64,000 nt of DNA from Adiantum capillus-veneris (lineage: Eukaryota > Streptophyta > Polypodiopsida > Polypodiales > Pteridaceae): the NCBI GenBank assembly GCA_014529385.2, contig CM043953.1, positions 108,010,549 through 108,074,548 of the forward strand, read 5' to 3'. Positions 12,702-21,635 of the stretch are shown in pieces (positions within the stretch are counted from its first letter, which is position 1; each line of letters starts with the position of its first letter). Below the pieces are notes generated by a model. The model did no database searches and was not told where the DNA came from. It was given only the letters and a program-made list of their open reading frames with translations. The translations under genes were made by a program, and so were the position numbers.

Positions 12702-12995
12702 GATCCAATCAAGATGTTGTAACAAATTGAACCTCATCAAAAAATTCAACGACAAATGAATTCGATCAGCCCATCAACAACCAATCAAAAACCTTCCACA
12801 GCCTCCACGAACACTTTTTAGCAGTGTCCAAGGACGAGCACTAAAATCGGACCAATCAAGATGTTGCAGCAAATTGAATCTCATCAACAAATTCAATGAC
12901 AAATAAAGTCGATTAGCCCATCAACAACCAATTAAAGACCTTCCATAACCTCCACGAACACTTTTCAGCAGTGCCCAAGGACGAGCACTAAAATC
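12702..12995 (+). repeat. Tandem duplication (about 147 bases) before the PPT
   Basis: The segment starting GATCCAATCAAGATGTTG is repeated directly from 12849 (GGACCAATCAAGATGTTG). Both copies end in GGACGAGCACTAAAATC. Copies differ at roughly a dozen positions, so the duplication is not recent. Confidence 0.85.
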
Positions 12996-13007
12996 AAAAG
13001 GGGGGGA
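12996..13007 (+). promoter_or_regulatory. Polypurine tract of element B
   Basis: An AAAAGGGGGGGA run immediately precedes the TGTTAACTGAG start of the 3' LTR. This is the expected primer for plus-strand DNA synthesis. Confidence 0.8.
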
Positions 13008-13726
13008 TGTTAACTGAGGTGACGTCAATTAACAAAAGCTTCTAAAGGCCGGAGCCTTATGGATACACATCAAAGATCAACATGAAGAAGCAATAAAGAT
13101 TGGAGTTACATATTTTTCACATTTTTCCAAAATGGTCATGTATTGTAAATTCCCGATTTATTTCAAGCCATTGTAATATTTTTAATGTGTTACGGGCTCA
13201 ATGGGAGTTCCAAGCTGTAAAGAACAGGTCAGTTAGTGTGCCTAGGTTGTAGATTCAGTAAGTGGTGAATCCCTAAAGGCTTTGGGTGTCCGGACATTGC
13301 ATATTTTACCCTAGGTATATAAGGCAGTGTGTAAAAGAAATGAGGGTTCTCAAGCTCATTTGTTGAGACCACTCTTTGTTGAGAGCTCATGAGGTGTGTG
13401 GCTATGGAGTCCTTGAGATTCTCCTTGCTCATGTGACTTGATTAACACTAATCAATGCTTAATTCCTTTTCACTATGCCTCTCTCATACTTCTTGTGATT
13501 TCTAATGATGCTTTGATTAGCTAGATCGTAACTAATTAGTGGTTGATCCCTCTCTAATCTTGTGTTATTACCCTCTTTTGCTTGTGTATGCATGTAGGTT
13601 TGATTGGAGTGTGGTGCTCAATAGATCTATGTGTGTGTGTGCTTGTGATTAGTGTGTTGCATGATAAGATTAGTGATGTGTGCATCTTGCAATTGTTAGT
13701 GTGTGTGATTGGGTTGATTTGAGGTG
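13008..13726 (+). repeat. 3' LTR of element B, truncated
   Basis: It matches the first 720 or so bases of the 5' LTR, then stops at GATTTGAGGTG, where the coding sequence of element C begins. The last ~206 bases of the LTR are missing and I did not find them elsewhere in the window. Confidence 0.85.
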
Positions 13727-16700
13727 TGGTAGGTGTGGTCACCAAACTAAGGATTGTTTAATGATCAAACGTATGATGGCAAATAGACCACCTGTAGCCT
13801 GGACGGATGCACCTCGAGCTCCTATATTGATGCCTGCTCCACATGTTGAGCAACTACCGCAACACATGGTCCCTAGATCTCAAAATGTTGTACAAGCTAC
13901 ACCGCTACCACCTCCTGTGCTAGGACCGCAGCCCCCGCATCCAAGAGTCGCCCCTATGAACCAAGTGGGTTGCGAGCCATCTAATGCTTATGCAGATGGC
14001 TGTGAGGAGGAAATAGCCACTAGTATTGCCTACGAACTTGATACATTGGAGGAGTGTCCTATATACTACATGGAAGATTGTTGGGGGCAAGTCAAGCCGG
14101 TTTATCAAGCTACTGCTCTCGCATCCAGAGGTCAAAATATCAACACCCAAGCTAGGAGGCCACCTCTTCAATGCTACGAGTGTGGTGGACCACATCGGGC
14201 AGCGGAGTGCCCTATTAGGCTGCAAAATAATGCTGCACAGATGCAAATGAATCAAGGGAGCACTTCTGCAATGCCAATACTCACATGTAATCGTTGTGGC
14301 ATAGATCACTTGATTTCCCAATGCCCCTATAACCCAAATGCGCCTAAAATCACACCCCTAAATTTGGTCGAAATTGCTAGTGTGACATCGCCAATACCAC
14401 CCGTCGCACCCGCTTATGCGATTACACGGTCCATGCTTCAAGGGCCAGGCCATATCCTCGAAGAGAGAGATACCGCGTCAGTTATCCAAGCAAAGAAAAA
14501 GAAGACACGAAGGAAGAGGTCGCAGAATACGAGAAATTCAAAGCCAAGTTCCAAAACAAACATAGGAACAGGAGATGACCCCGTGTATATGAATGACCTC
14601 GAGGATGATTCAGATTCAATCGAGACAATGGAGACTAGAACCAATACCACAAAGGGAAAGACCGACAAAGAAAACCGTAACATGGAACCAAATGAAAACC
14701 GAATAAGAGAAAACCATAAAGAGCCTCTGAAAACACCACAAGTGTTTCCAAATCCAATCCAAGACCCCCAAGATAAACTGCAGGGGCAAAAAGGGAAGAA
14801 TCGTAAAAAGAAGATTGGGACGTACCCAAACCCAGTAGACGAGATTGAGCAGGTGAAACATCTAAGAGGTTTAGTGGAGGAGACTCAAGGGGAACTAGAA
14901 CCAGAACCCATGCATGTCAAAATTCATGACACAGTGTTTCCCACGCAAGTTCATCCACCCCACATGAACCATAGACCGTTAGCCATATCTAGTATCATCC
15001 AAGAAGGGAGTGAGGACGGGACATCAGAAAGTGAGCATACACCTTTCTTGTTGGAAAGGATGTTTAACGAAGGAATACCCGATCCCATTGAGGAATATGA
15101 GATTCCATCCTCACCAGTTCCTAGTCAAGGACCTACACCCTGCAAAATGCCAATGAATGTTGCCAAACTAGTGGACTTCATGTCTTCTGAGGTCCGAACC
15201 ACGATCATAGCAAAGCTGTATGAAGATCCTGAGTTATTCCTTGCACTTCGAGCATTCCTTAACGGAGAGCTACGAACGGGATTACCGCAGTTTGCGCAAC
15301 CAAATAGGCCTGACTCGATTATGATTGATGAGGAAAATCATGTGCAATCACTTGACTTAGATGGACACGAGTCTGTGATCGAGGTACCCATTAACGAATT
15401 AGGGCAGTATTTTGAAGGCGACGAGTCTAATGCGACCCTACCCATCACTACCAAGGGATTAACTATAAAGGGAATTCTTGATGGTGGTGCGGGAGTTAGC
15501 ATCGTTACAAAAGATTGTTGGGAATCCATGGGAAAACCCCGCCTCAGTGTTACTAACATTGTGGTAAAGATGGCAAATGGTACCATAGCCAAACCTATGG
15601 GGATGCTCAAGGATCTTAAGATCAAAGTTCTAGGACACAAGGTACGACATACATTCATTGTAATGGATTTCTCTAAACACCTTATGTCATATGAAATGAT
15701 TTTAGGACGACCATTCATGAGGGAAGCACAAATGGTTCACGATTGGTCTAAAAATCATGTCTATTTGCAATTCCAAGACTCTGTCCTTAGAGTGGATTTG
15801 GTGACTGGTAAGGTACACCCCTTAGGGAGTAAAACCATTATTGATCATCGCTCTGACACCACAGTTCACTCGGCCCCACTACAATATTGTTACACTTGTA
15901 AGAAGGATACAGACATTGGCCAAGATTCTCCTTACATGGATGTGTTATCGAGTATGACGGAATCAGACAACGTAGACTGGGTACACCTAGCTGCAACCAT
16001 AGATACCTGGGGAAATAGAGGAACCACTTGGGTCACACCAGAGGGGGAAGAGGTACCACAAATTGCACCTCTGAACATGATAAGTGCCATACATGCATCT
16101 TCTAAGGGCAAGGCAATTGTGGACCAATCTGACAGTGACACCGATAGCTCAATAGAAGACTTTAACCAACACGACTCAGACACTGACTTCCAGAGTGAAA
16201 CGGATTCGGAATCTCATGAATTAAAGAGTGGAGCAAGTTCAGAGTCAAAACATTCGGAAGGACCGAGCACATCAACCCATGATAGCTCCTTCGAGAGTGA
16301 AGAGGACACCAACGAGGACTCCTTTAGTGAGCCAGATCTAAATGCAAATCAAAAGCAGGTCTCAAATAAGAAAAAGAAAAACCTTAAGAGGCGTCGATAT
16401 CGAGCCAATGTACGTGCTAGGATAAAAAAGAAGAGATCCTCAGCAGAATGGCTCAGTTATGTAGGAGCATGTGATGCTCATCGAAAATTGGTAGACAATT
16501 GGGGTGAATATCTCCAAAATGTTATGTGGTGTAGACCACGACCCCATGACATAGCCCAATTAGAGATCATAGACAAGCCAAAGTTGAGCCGCACTGCAAG
16601 GAGGCGTCAAAACCAAGAGTTAGCTCGACAACACAAGAAAGCAGAAATGGAAGCACAAACCAAAGCACAACTAGAATCCACAGACTTGCATCCTGCACCA

Positions 16701-17414
16701 GAACATTTCAAATCTTACACCACAGGGGAAGCAAAGGTTGTGTACACAAAAGCCCAAAGAATACCTATCGATGGGAATAATGGAATCTATGATGGTCCGG
16801 CAATAGTTAAAGAAATAGAATTAGCCGACCCCGGTGAAGAATCAAAACCTGTTTTTATTGCCCAAGACCTCACAGAAGTTGAAGAGGCGGTCCTCAAAGA
16901 GCTTCTCAAGGAATTCAAGGACATATTCGCTTGGACATACCATGATATGAAAGGTGTTCCACCTTCTGTGGTCCAACATACAATCCCTATGATTAGCACT
17001 GCGAAGCCCGTACAACAAAGACCCTACCCGATGAATCCTAAGTACGCAAAGATCATTCAAGAAGAACTAGAAAAGCTTATCAAATGTGGGTTCATATATC
17101 CTATTGAACACTCTGAATGGGTGTCTCCAATAGTTATCGTGCCAAAAAAGAATGGGAAACTCAGGGTGTGCGTGGACCTCAAAAAAGTTAATGCAGCTAC
17201 TAGAAGAGACCATTACCCCCTACCATATTCCGAACATGTACTCGAAAGAGTTGCAGGCAAGGAAGCTTATAGCTTTCTAGATGGGTACTCAGGCTACAAC
17301 CAAATCACGATAGCGCTAGAGGACCAAGCTAAAACTGCCTTCATCACAAAATTTGGCATGTTTGCATTTCGTGTGATGGCTTTTGGCTTAACAAATGCCC
17401 CTGCTACATTCCAA
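13722..17414 (+). pseudogene. Ty3 gag-pol polyprotein, first part: zinc knuckles, protease, RT N-half
   Basis: One open frame runs to a TGA at 17415-17417. The start codon nearest upstream lies inside element B's LTR and is accidental. A broken CCHC knuckle sits at the junction (C-GRCG-H-QTKD-C, first cysteine missing). Two more follow near 14170-14210 (CYECGGPHRAAEC) and 14286-14325 (CNRCGIDHLISQC). A long, charged, Lys/Glu/Ser-rich linker comes next, then a retropepsin-like domain around 15450-15740 with LDGGAG at 15480 where D-[ST]-G is expected, and ILGRPF as its C-terminal motif. RT follows from about 16900 (SPIVIVPKKNGKLRVCVDLKKVN; FRVMAFGLTNAPATFQ). The stop replaces the Arg usually found after ATFQ; CGA to TGA is a single transition. 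The next frame continues in phase. Confidence 0.88.
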
Positions 17415-17417
17415 TGA

Positions 17418-17947
17418 TTAATAAACACTGCTTTTAAAGAATATTTGAGAGAGTTTTGTGAAGCTTTCTTAGACGACCTTTGTGTTTACTCTTCTTGGAA
17501 AGAACATCTATCATGTTTGCGGAAGGTGTTTGAAAAGTGTAGGTTATATCGTATCTCATTGAACCCGTTCAAATGCCAATTTTGGGTCAAGCATGGAGTT
17601 ATTTTAGGGCATATAGTATCCAAGAATGGTATCTCAACCGATGAGAGCAAAATTAAAGTGATTCTAGAGTTACCACCACCAACCAATTACAAGGGAGTTC
17701 AAAGGTTCATGGGACATGTGGGTTATTATCGATGGTTTATTTTATTTTTCGCTAAGATAGCACGTCCTTTATACAAGCTTCTCATTGAATTTAAATGGAC
17801 TGAAGAGTGTGACCAGGCCTATGAACAATTGAAGAAAACACTAGCAAGAGCTCCGATTTTAAGGACACCTAACTGGGATGTCATTTTCCATGTGCATATT
17901 GATGCATCAAACTTGGGTGTGTTCTCACTCAACCAGGAGAACATAAA
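17418..17947 (+). pseudogene. Ty3 RT C-half and start of RNase H, after the nonsense codon
   Basis: This continues in the same frame as the preceding segment. It holds the RT catalytic pair as FLDDLCVYSS near 17464-17484, where Y-x-DD is usual, then KCQFWVKHGVILGHIVSKNGI and the connection domain (FMGHVGYYRWFI). RNase H opens with HVHIDASNLGVFS around 17890-17925. Just after, the frame stops matching and runs to a TAA. The RNase H continues in another frame from about 17948, so an insertion or deletion lies between about 17912 and 17948. It may include a loss of a few codons, since the segment between the catalytic Asp and the next motif is short. Confidence 0.85.
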
Positions 17948-20932
17948 TTGGACTATCCCATTAGCTTTGCAAGCCGTCAATTGAACGATGTTGAAAGGAA
18001 CTACACCACTACAGAGCGAGAAGGTTTGGCAATGGTTTATGCAGTAAAGAAATTTCGCTACTACCTTCTGGCAAACAAGTTTGTATTTTATGTGGATCAT
18101 CAAGCGTTGCTGTATCTGGTAAACAAGCCATGCTCCGCAGGAAGAATCACACGATGGTTGTTAATTCTTCTGGAGTTTGATTTCACGATTGTAGTGAGAC
18201 CCGGTAAAAGGCACGTCATGGCTGATCATTTGTCTCACATACCCAATGGTGAAGCCCCTACAGGAGTTGATGATGAATTACCCGATACTTCCCTATTCAT
18301 AGTTGAGACTATGCCTGAATGGAGTGAGAACATTGTTAACTTTTTAGTTAATGGTTTTCCACCCAAGGAACTTCGTAAGGATATCGCTCGAAGGCTAGTA
18401 AAAGAATGTGAACCCTATTGTTTGATTGCCGGAACTCTGTATAGATTAGGCAAGGACGATATTCTTAGGCGTTGTGCCCACGAGGATGAATATTTGTATA
18501 TCTTGCAAGAAGCACATATGGGCATAGCAGGAGGAAATTTTTCAGGAGACCTGACTGCTAGAAAGGTGCTGCAATCAGGCTATTGGTGGCCAACTTTATT
18601 TAAGGATGCATCACTTTTTACAAAAGGGTGTGATGAGTGCCAACGTTACAAGACTGCACAGCGCAAAGACAGAATGCCCTTACATCCTATTAAAGTAACC
18701 CAACCATTTGAAAAATGGGGCTTAGACTTTGTAGGTCCAATTAGTCCCGCAGCTCGCAACACTCAATCTCGATATATTCTAGTTGCTACGGACTATGTAA
18801 CAAAGTGGGCTGAAGCTAAGGCTTCACAAAAAGCTGACGCGAGGACAACAGCTAAGTTTCTTTTTGAGAACATTATCACAAGATTTGGTTGCCCTTTTGA
18901 AATTGTTAGTGATAATGGTACCCATTTTATAAATGAGGTAATAAGAGAGCTTACCACGACCTTTATGATATCCCACCATAAGTCTACACCTTATTACCCG
19001 CAAGCTAATGGACAAGCCGAGAGCACCAACAAGACTCTAATACCTATTTTAACCAAGACGGTAGAAGCTCATCGCACTGATTGGGATTTGAAGTTGACAT
19101 CTGCTCTATGGGCTTATCGTACTTCTTATAAAGTGGCTATTAATTGTACGCCATTCAAAATGGTATACGTCCAAGAAGCGGTTATGCCTTGGGAGTTTGT
19201 CATTCCCAGTCTTAGGGTAGCTTCGCAAGAAGGATGGAATGGTAACCCCTTAACCGAGCGTTTGTATATCTTAGAAAAACTAGACGAAGAGAGACAGTTG
19301 GCTGTGCAAAATGCTCTTGTGGAAAAGGATAGGAGAAAGAAGTGGTTTGATCGCCATGTGAAGGACAAGGACATCAAAGTTGGTGATAAAGTCCTTATGT
19401 ATGGAGTACGTAAAGAGAAGAAAAAGTTGAAATATGCTGGTAAAGGACCATACAGAGTATGTGAAATTACCCCACAAGGTACCCTTCGTGTGGAAACTCT
19501 TGATGGAGTTGAAACCATTGGATTCCTCAATGGGAGTAAATTCAAAAGATATTATGATCCTTTAAGCCAAGAAGAACTACGGGCCATTCATCAAAAGAAG
19601 GCCGCCAAAGCACAAACCGAGTTAAACAAGATACAAGCTCAAGCTGAGGCTAAGGAGCGACAACAACGTATAAGACAAAAACGAGAGGCTAACCTTGGAG
19701 TCACAAATGCATTCCACGTGGAAATCGAAGAGGATGGGTTGGACTCTGACACACCTCTACGATACCCTATTGAGTTAAATAGTGCCTATGGAAAAGTGCT
19801 ATATAACGCCTTATTGGACACGGGTGCTAAATATAATCTGCTATCCTATGGGGTGTGGTGTCAGTTAGGGAAGCCACCTCTATCTGAGAGTATTATCCAA
19901 GTCAAGGGTGTCAACAAGAAAAAAACTACGATTTTTGGAATCTGGCACACTTCTGTCAGTTATGACAATGGAATTGTAGCTCAAGACTTTTTGGTCATGC
20001 CTACTGGAACTATAGAGGGTAATATAAACCTAGGCCGCACGTGGATGATAGCCACCAAATGCACTATTGATTGGGGGACTGGGGGTGTTACAACGCAAAA
20101 ACCAACTCTTAGCCCTACCACTCAAGCCATAGTCCCTGAGATATTGCCTAAGGAAATAAAACCCAAGACATTGCATGTCCAGGAGGCTGAACCATACGTC
20201 CCCATAGCCCAACTCTCTAGAGCTTCAATTGATGTAGTTGAAAGAAAGCTTGAGACACACAAGAACCATCCTAATATAACAGAGAAAACATACAAGTGGG
20301 TCCCTAAAGCCTCTGTAGTGAGCATGGTTGATGCAAAAAAACGGAAACCTCGTAAGAACCGTCCCACTCACTCCAAGAAATGTAAAGAAACGTTGCGTTG
20401 GATTCCTAAACGACTATTGGAAGCCCAAGGATACTATGAAGGAAATGATCAAATCTGGGTGCCCAAACGTAAAGTGTACTCTTACCTGTCACCTGGCCCA
20501 TGTAAACCCAATCCTGTGGCTCCAAAACAAATTGAAAATCGCGGAAAGGAAAAAATCATGGAATGTTACACACCCGATCTAGAGCTAGTTTGGGTACCAA
20601 AGAAAGAACGATTTGTTCCACGTAGCTCAGGAACAGGGAAATCAAATGAAGCTTCTTGCTCTTCATGTAGTTCTTATACGCAAATAGAAGCTTCGACACA
20701 ACCTCCACCTACCACTGTACATATCTATACAAGCACGAAAGAGTTTGCACCTCCCGGGGTAAGTTCACCACCTACAACAACGTTGCAAATAAAATCATGG
20801 GAGAGTACCTTACCACCCTTGCAACTAGATGAAACGCATAGGGCGGTCGAAAACTATTGGTTAAAACCTTCACCCATAACAACTTGGAACAATTGGTTTC
20901 AAAAGGTGACGACCTCATTCCAAAAGGTATGA
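17948..20932 (+). CDS. Ty3 RNase H C-part, integrase and long C-terminal extension with second retropepsin-like domain
   Basis: This 994-codon frame is open to a TGA at 20930-20932. Domains in order: RNase H remainder (SFASRQLN, TTTEREGLAMVYAVKKFRYYL); integrase zinc domain near 18490-18660 (HMGIAGGN, CDECQ), with Asn where the second His is expected; catalytic core with Asp in WGLDFVGPI, Asp in VSDNGTHF and Glu in ANGQAESTNKTL; and a GPY/F-like module (KYAGKGPYRV). After a Lys/Gln-rich coiled stretch comes a second retropepsin-like domain around 19770-20075 with LLDTGAKYNLLS (DTGA at 19817) and INLGRTWMIATKCTIDW. Then four W-[VI]-P-K motifs lie at about 20295, 20398, 20455 and 20590 (KWVPKA, RWIPKR, IWVPKR, VWVPKK). 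A post-integrase protease-like domain is unusual. The function of the extension is unknown. Confidence 0.85.
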   Translation: MDYPISFASRQLNDVERNYTTTEREGLAMVYAVKKFRYYLLANKFVFYVDHQALLYLVNKPCSAGRITRWLLILLEFDFTIVVRPGKRHVMADHLSHIPNGEAPTGVDDELPDTSLFIVETMPEWSENIVNFLVNGFPPKELRKDIARRLVKECEPYCLIAGTLYRLGKDDILRRCAHEDEYLYILQEAHMGIAGGNFSGDLTARKVLQSGYWWPTLFKDASLFTKGCDECQRYKTAQRKDRMPLHPIKVTQPFEKWGLDFVGPISPAARNTQSRYILVATDYVTKWAEAKASQKADARTTAKFLFENIITRFGCPFEIVSDNGTHFINEVIRELTTTFMISHHKSTPYYPQANGQAESTNKTLIPILTKTVEAHRTDWDLKLTSALWAYRTSYKVAINCTPFKMVYVQEAVMPWEFVIPSLRVASQEGWNGNPLTERLYILEKLDEERQLAVQNALVEKDRRKKWFDRHVKDKDIKVGDKVLMYGVRKEKKKLKYAGKGPYRVCEITPQGTLRVETLDGVETIGFLNGSKFKRYYDPLSQEELRAIHQKKAAKAQTELNKIQAQAEAKERQQRIRQKREANLGVTNAFHVEIEEDGLDSDTPLRYPIELNSAYGKVLYNALLDTGAKYNLLSYGVWCQLGKPPLSESIIQVKGVNKKKTTIFGIWHTSVSYDNGIVAQDFLVMPTGTIEGNINLGRTWMIATKCTIDWGTGGVTTQKPTLSPTTQAIVPEILPKEIKPKTLHVQEAEPYVPIAQLSRASIDVVERKLETHKNHPNITEKTYKWVPKASVVSMVDAKKRKPRKNRPTHSKKCKETLRWIPKRLLEAQGYYEGNDQIWVPKRKVYSYLSPGPCKPNPVAPKQIENRGKEKIMECYTPDLELVWVPKKERFVPRSSGTGKSNEASCSSCSSYTQIEASTQPPPTTVHIYTSTKEFAPPGVSSPPTTTLQIKSWESTLPPLQLDETHRAVENYWLKPSPITTWNNWFQKVTTSFQKV

Positions 20933-20940
20933 TCTACCCA

Positions 20941-20953
20941 AGGAAGGGGGGAG
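20941..20953 (+). promoter_or_regulatory. Polypurine tract of element C
   Basis: AGGAAGGGGGGAG directly precedes TGTTTGCTAAC, the LTR start, and follows the polyprotein stop by only a few bases. Confidence 0.8.
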
Positions 20954-21209
20954 TGTTTGCTAACATCAATCATTCACTCGCTCCCCTCTCAACATTCCTC
21001 CCTAACCTCTCAATTCCAATCTTAGGGAATGTATATATATAGCCTTATACTCACAAAAAACAAAAATAGTAAAGAGCAAGAGCGACTAGCAACGAGAGAG
21101 CACCCTATCAGATCTTACATATAAGTCCAAATTCACCGTGTCAATTCAAGCAACACACAAAAACAACTCTTATGTTTTAAAGGCCTAACCAAATCTATCT
21201 GTCTTGTCA
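20954..21209 (+). repeat. Start of the 3' LTR of element C
   Basis: It opens with TGTTTGCTAACATC right after the polypurine tract. A TATA-like run (TGTATATATATAG, about 21029-21041) sits 75 bases in, and a TGTCTTGTCA that could be the LTR end lies at 21200-21209. The 5' LTR is missing, so the true end cannot be set by comparison. The LTR may be longer and include the next ORF. Confidence 0.55.
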
Positions 21210-21212
21210 GAA

Positions 21213-21635
21213 ATGGCTACTTCACCAGAGGCATGCACTTCTATTTTTGATGAAAGGTACCCTTTGTCTTTTCCTCAAGTGTTCTACGTATGCTACCCTA
21301 TACTTTCTTGCGAATGGGATTTGATAGAGAGCCTTGCATGTGAGAGAAATTTTGAGGAGTTAGAATGGCTGATATGTCTATGGCTAACTAGTGATCCCTA
21401 CCCAATAGCGAATGTGTCTCCAATGGCACATGCTTATTCTTTTGCACAAGATGAGTATCCACGCATCGCGAGGTTCTTGATTAGCATGCTTGCACAAGAG
21501 GATGATGAAGAGGAACTAATGGAGACCGAGGAAGACTATGGCCTCACGGACAACGATTTTATTTATCTAGATGATGAGGATAGAGGCCTAGCCTTAGGGT
21601 GGCCACCCGGTTTATATAATATCCTCTTTCCTTGA
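21213..21635 (+). CDS. Small acidic ORF behind the element C LTR promoter, unknown function
   Basis: The ATG opens an intact 140-codon frame ending in TGA. The product is acidic, with a Glu/Asp-rich C-terminal third (DDEEELMETEEDYG, YLDDED), aromatic- and Trp-containing N-terminal helices (CEWDLIESL, EELEWLICLWL), and no signal peptide or long membrane segment. I recognise no family. It starts about 170 bases after a TATA-like run in the LTR, so an LTR-initiated transcript would have it as its first sizeable frame. It could be an accessory ORF inside a long LTR, the start of an unrelated gag, or a captured host fragment. Lack of any stop or frameshift, unlike the pol frames next to it, is notable. 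Confidence 0.5.
   Translation: MATSPEACTSIFDERYPLSFPQVFYVCYPILSCEWDLIESLACERNFEELEWLICLWLTSDPYPIANVSPMAHAYSFAQDEYPRIARFLISMLAQEDDEEELMETEEDYGLTDNDFIYLDDEDRGLALGWPPGLYNILFP

Larger units (their letters stand above)
3347..13726 (+). mobile_element. Element B: LTR retrotransposon derivative lacking pol (LARD-like)
   Basis: The element has a 5' LTR (3347-4272), a PBS at 4275, a long internal region, a polypurine tract just before 13008, and a 3' LTR that matches the 5' LTR almost base for base until about 13726, where it is cut. LTR identity is high but not complete: several substitutions are visible in the first 100 bases. The internal 8.7 kb contain no RT, RNase H or integrase motif in any frame I read, only decayed gag/protease-like coding around 7.6-11.7 kb. 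It therefore looks non-autonomous, a large retrotransposon derivative. No target duplication can be tested because the 3' end is missing. Confidence 0.75.
13721..20953 (+). mobile_element. Element C: 5'-truncated Ty3-type LTR retrotransposon
   Basis: The gag-pol coding sequence starts abruptly within a gag zinc knuckle at the junction with element B's LTR. The order is zinc knuckles, protease, RT, RNase H, integrase, C-terminal extension, polypurine tract and the start of an LTR. Protease-RT-RNase H-integrase is the Ty3/gypsy order. No chromodomain is seen. Its 5' LTR, PBS and most of gag are absent. It carries one nonsense codon and one frameshift, so this copy cannot make a full polyprotein without suppression. 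Confidence 0.9.

Noticed and set aside
3347-13726. Element B as an autonomous retrotransposon
   Set aside because: I looked for RT (Y-x-DD), RNase H and integrase motifs in all frames of the internal region and saw none.
21213-21635. Host gene of known function
   Set aside because: The ORF is intact but matches no family I know, and its promoter-like sequence belongs to an LTR. I kept it as unknown.
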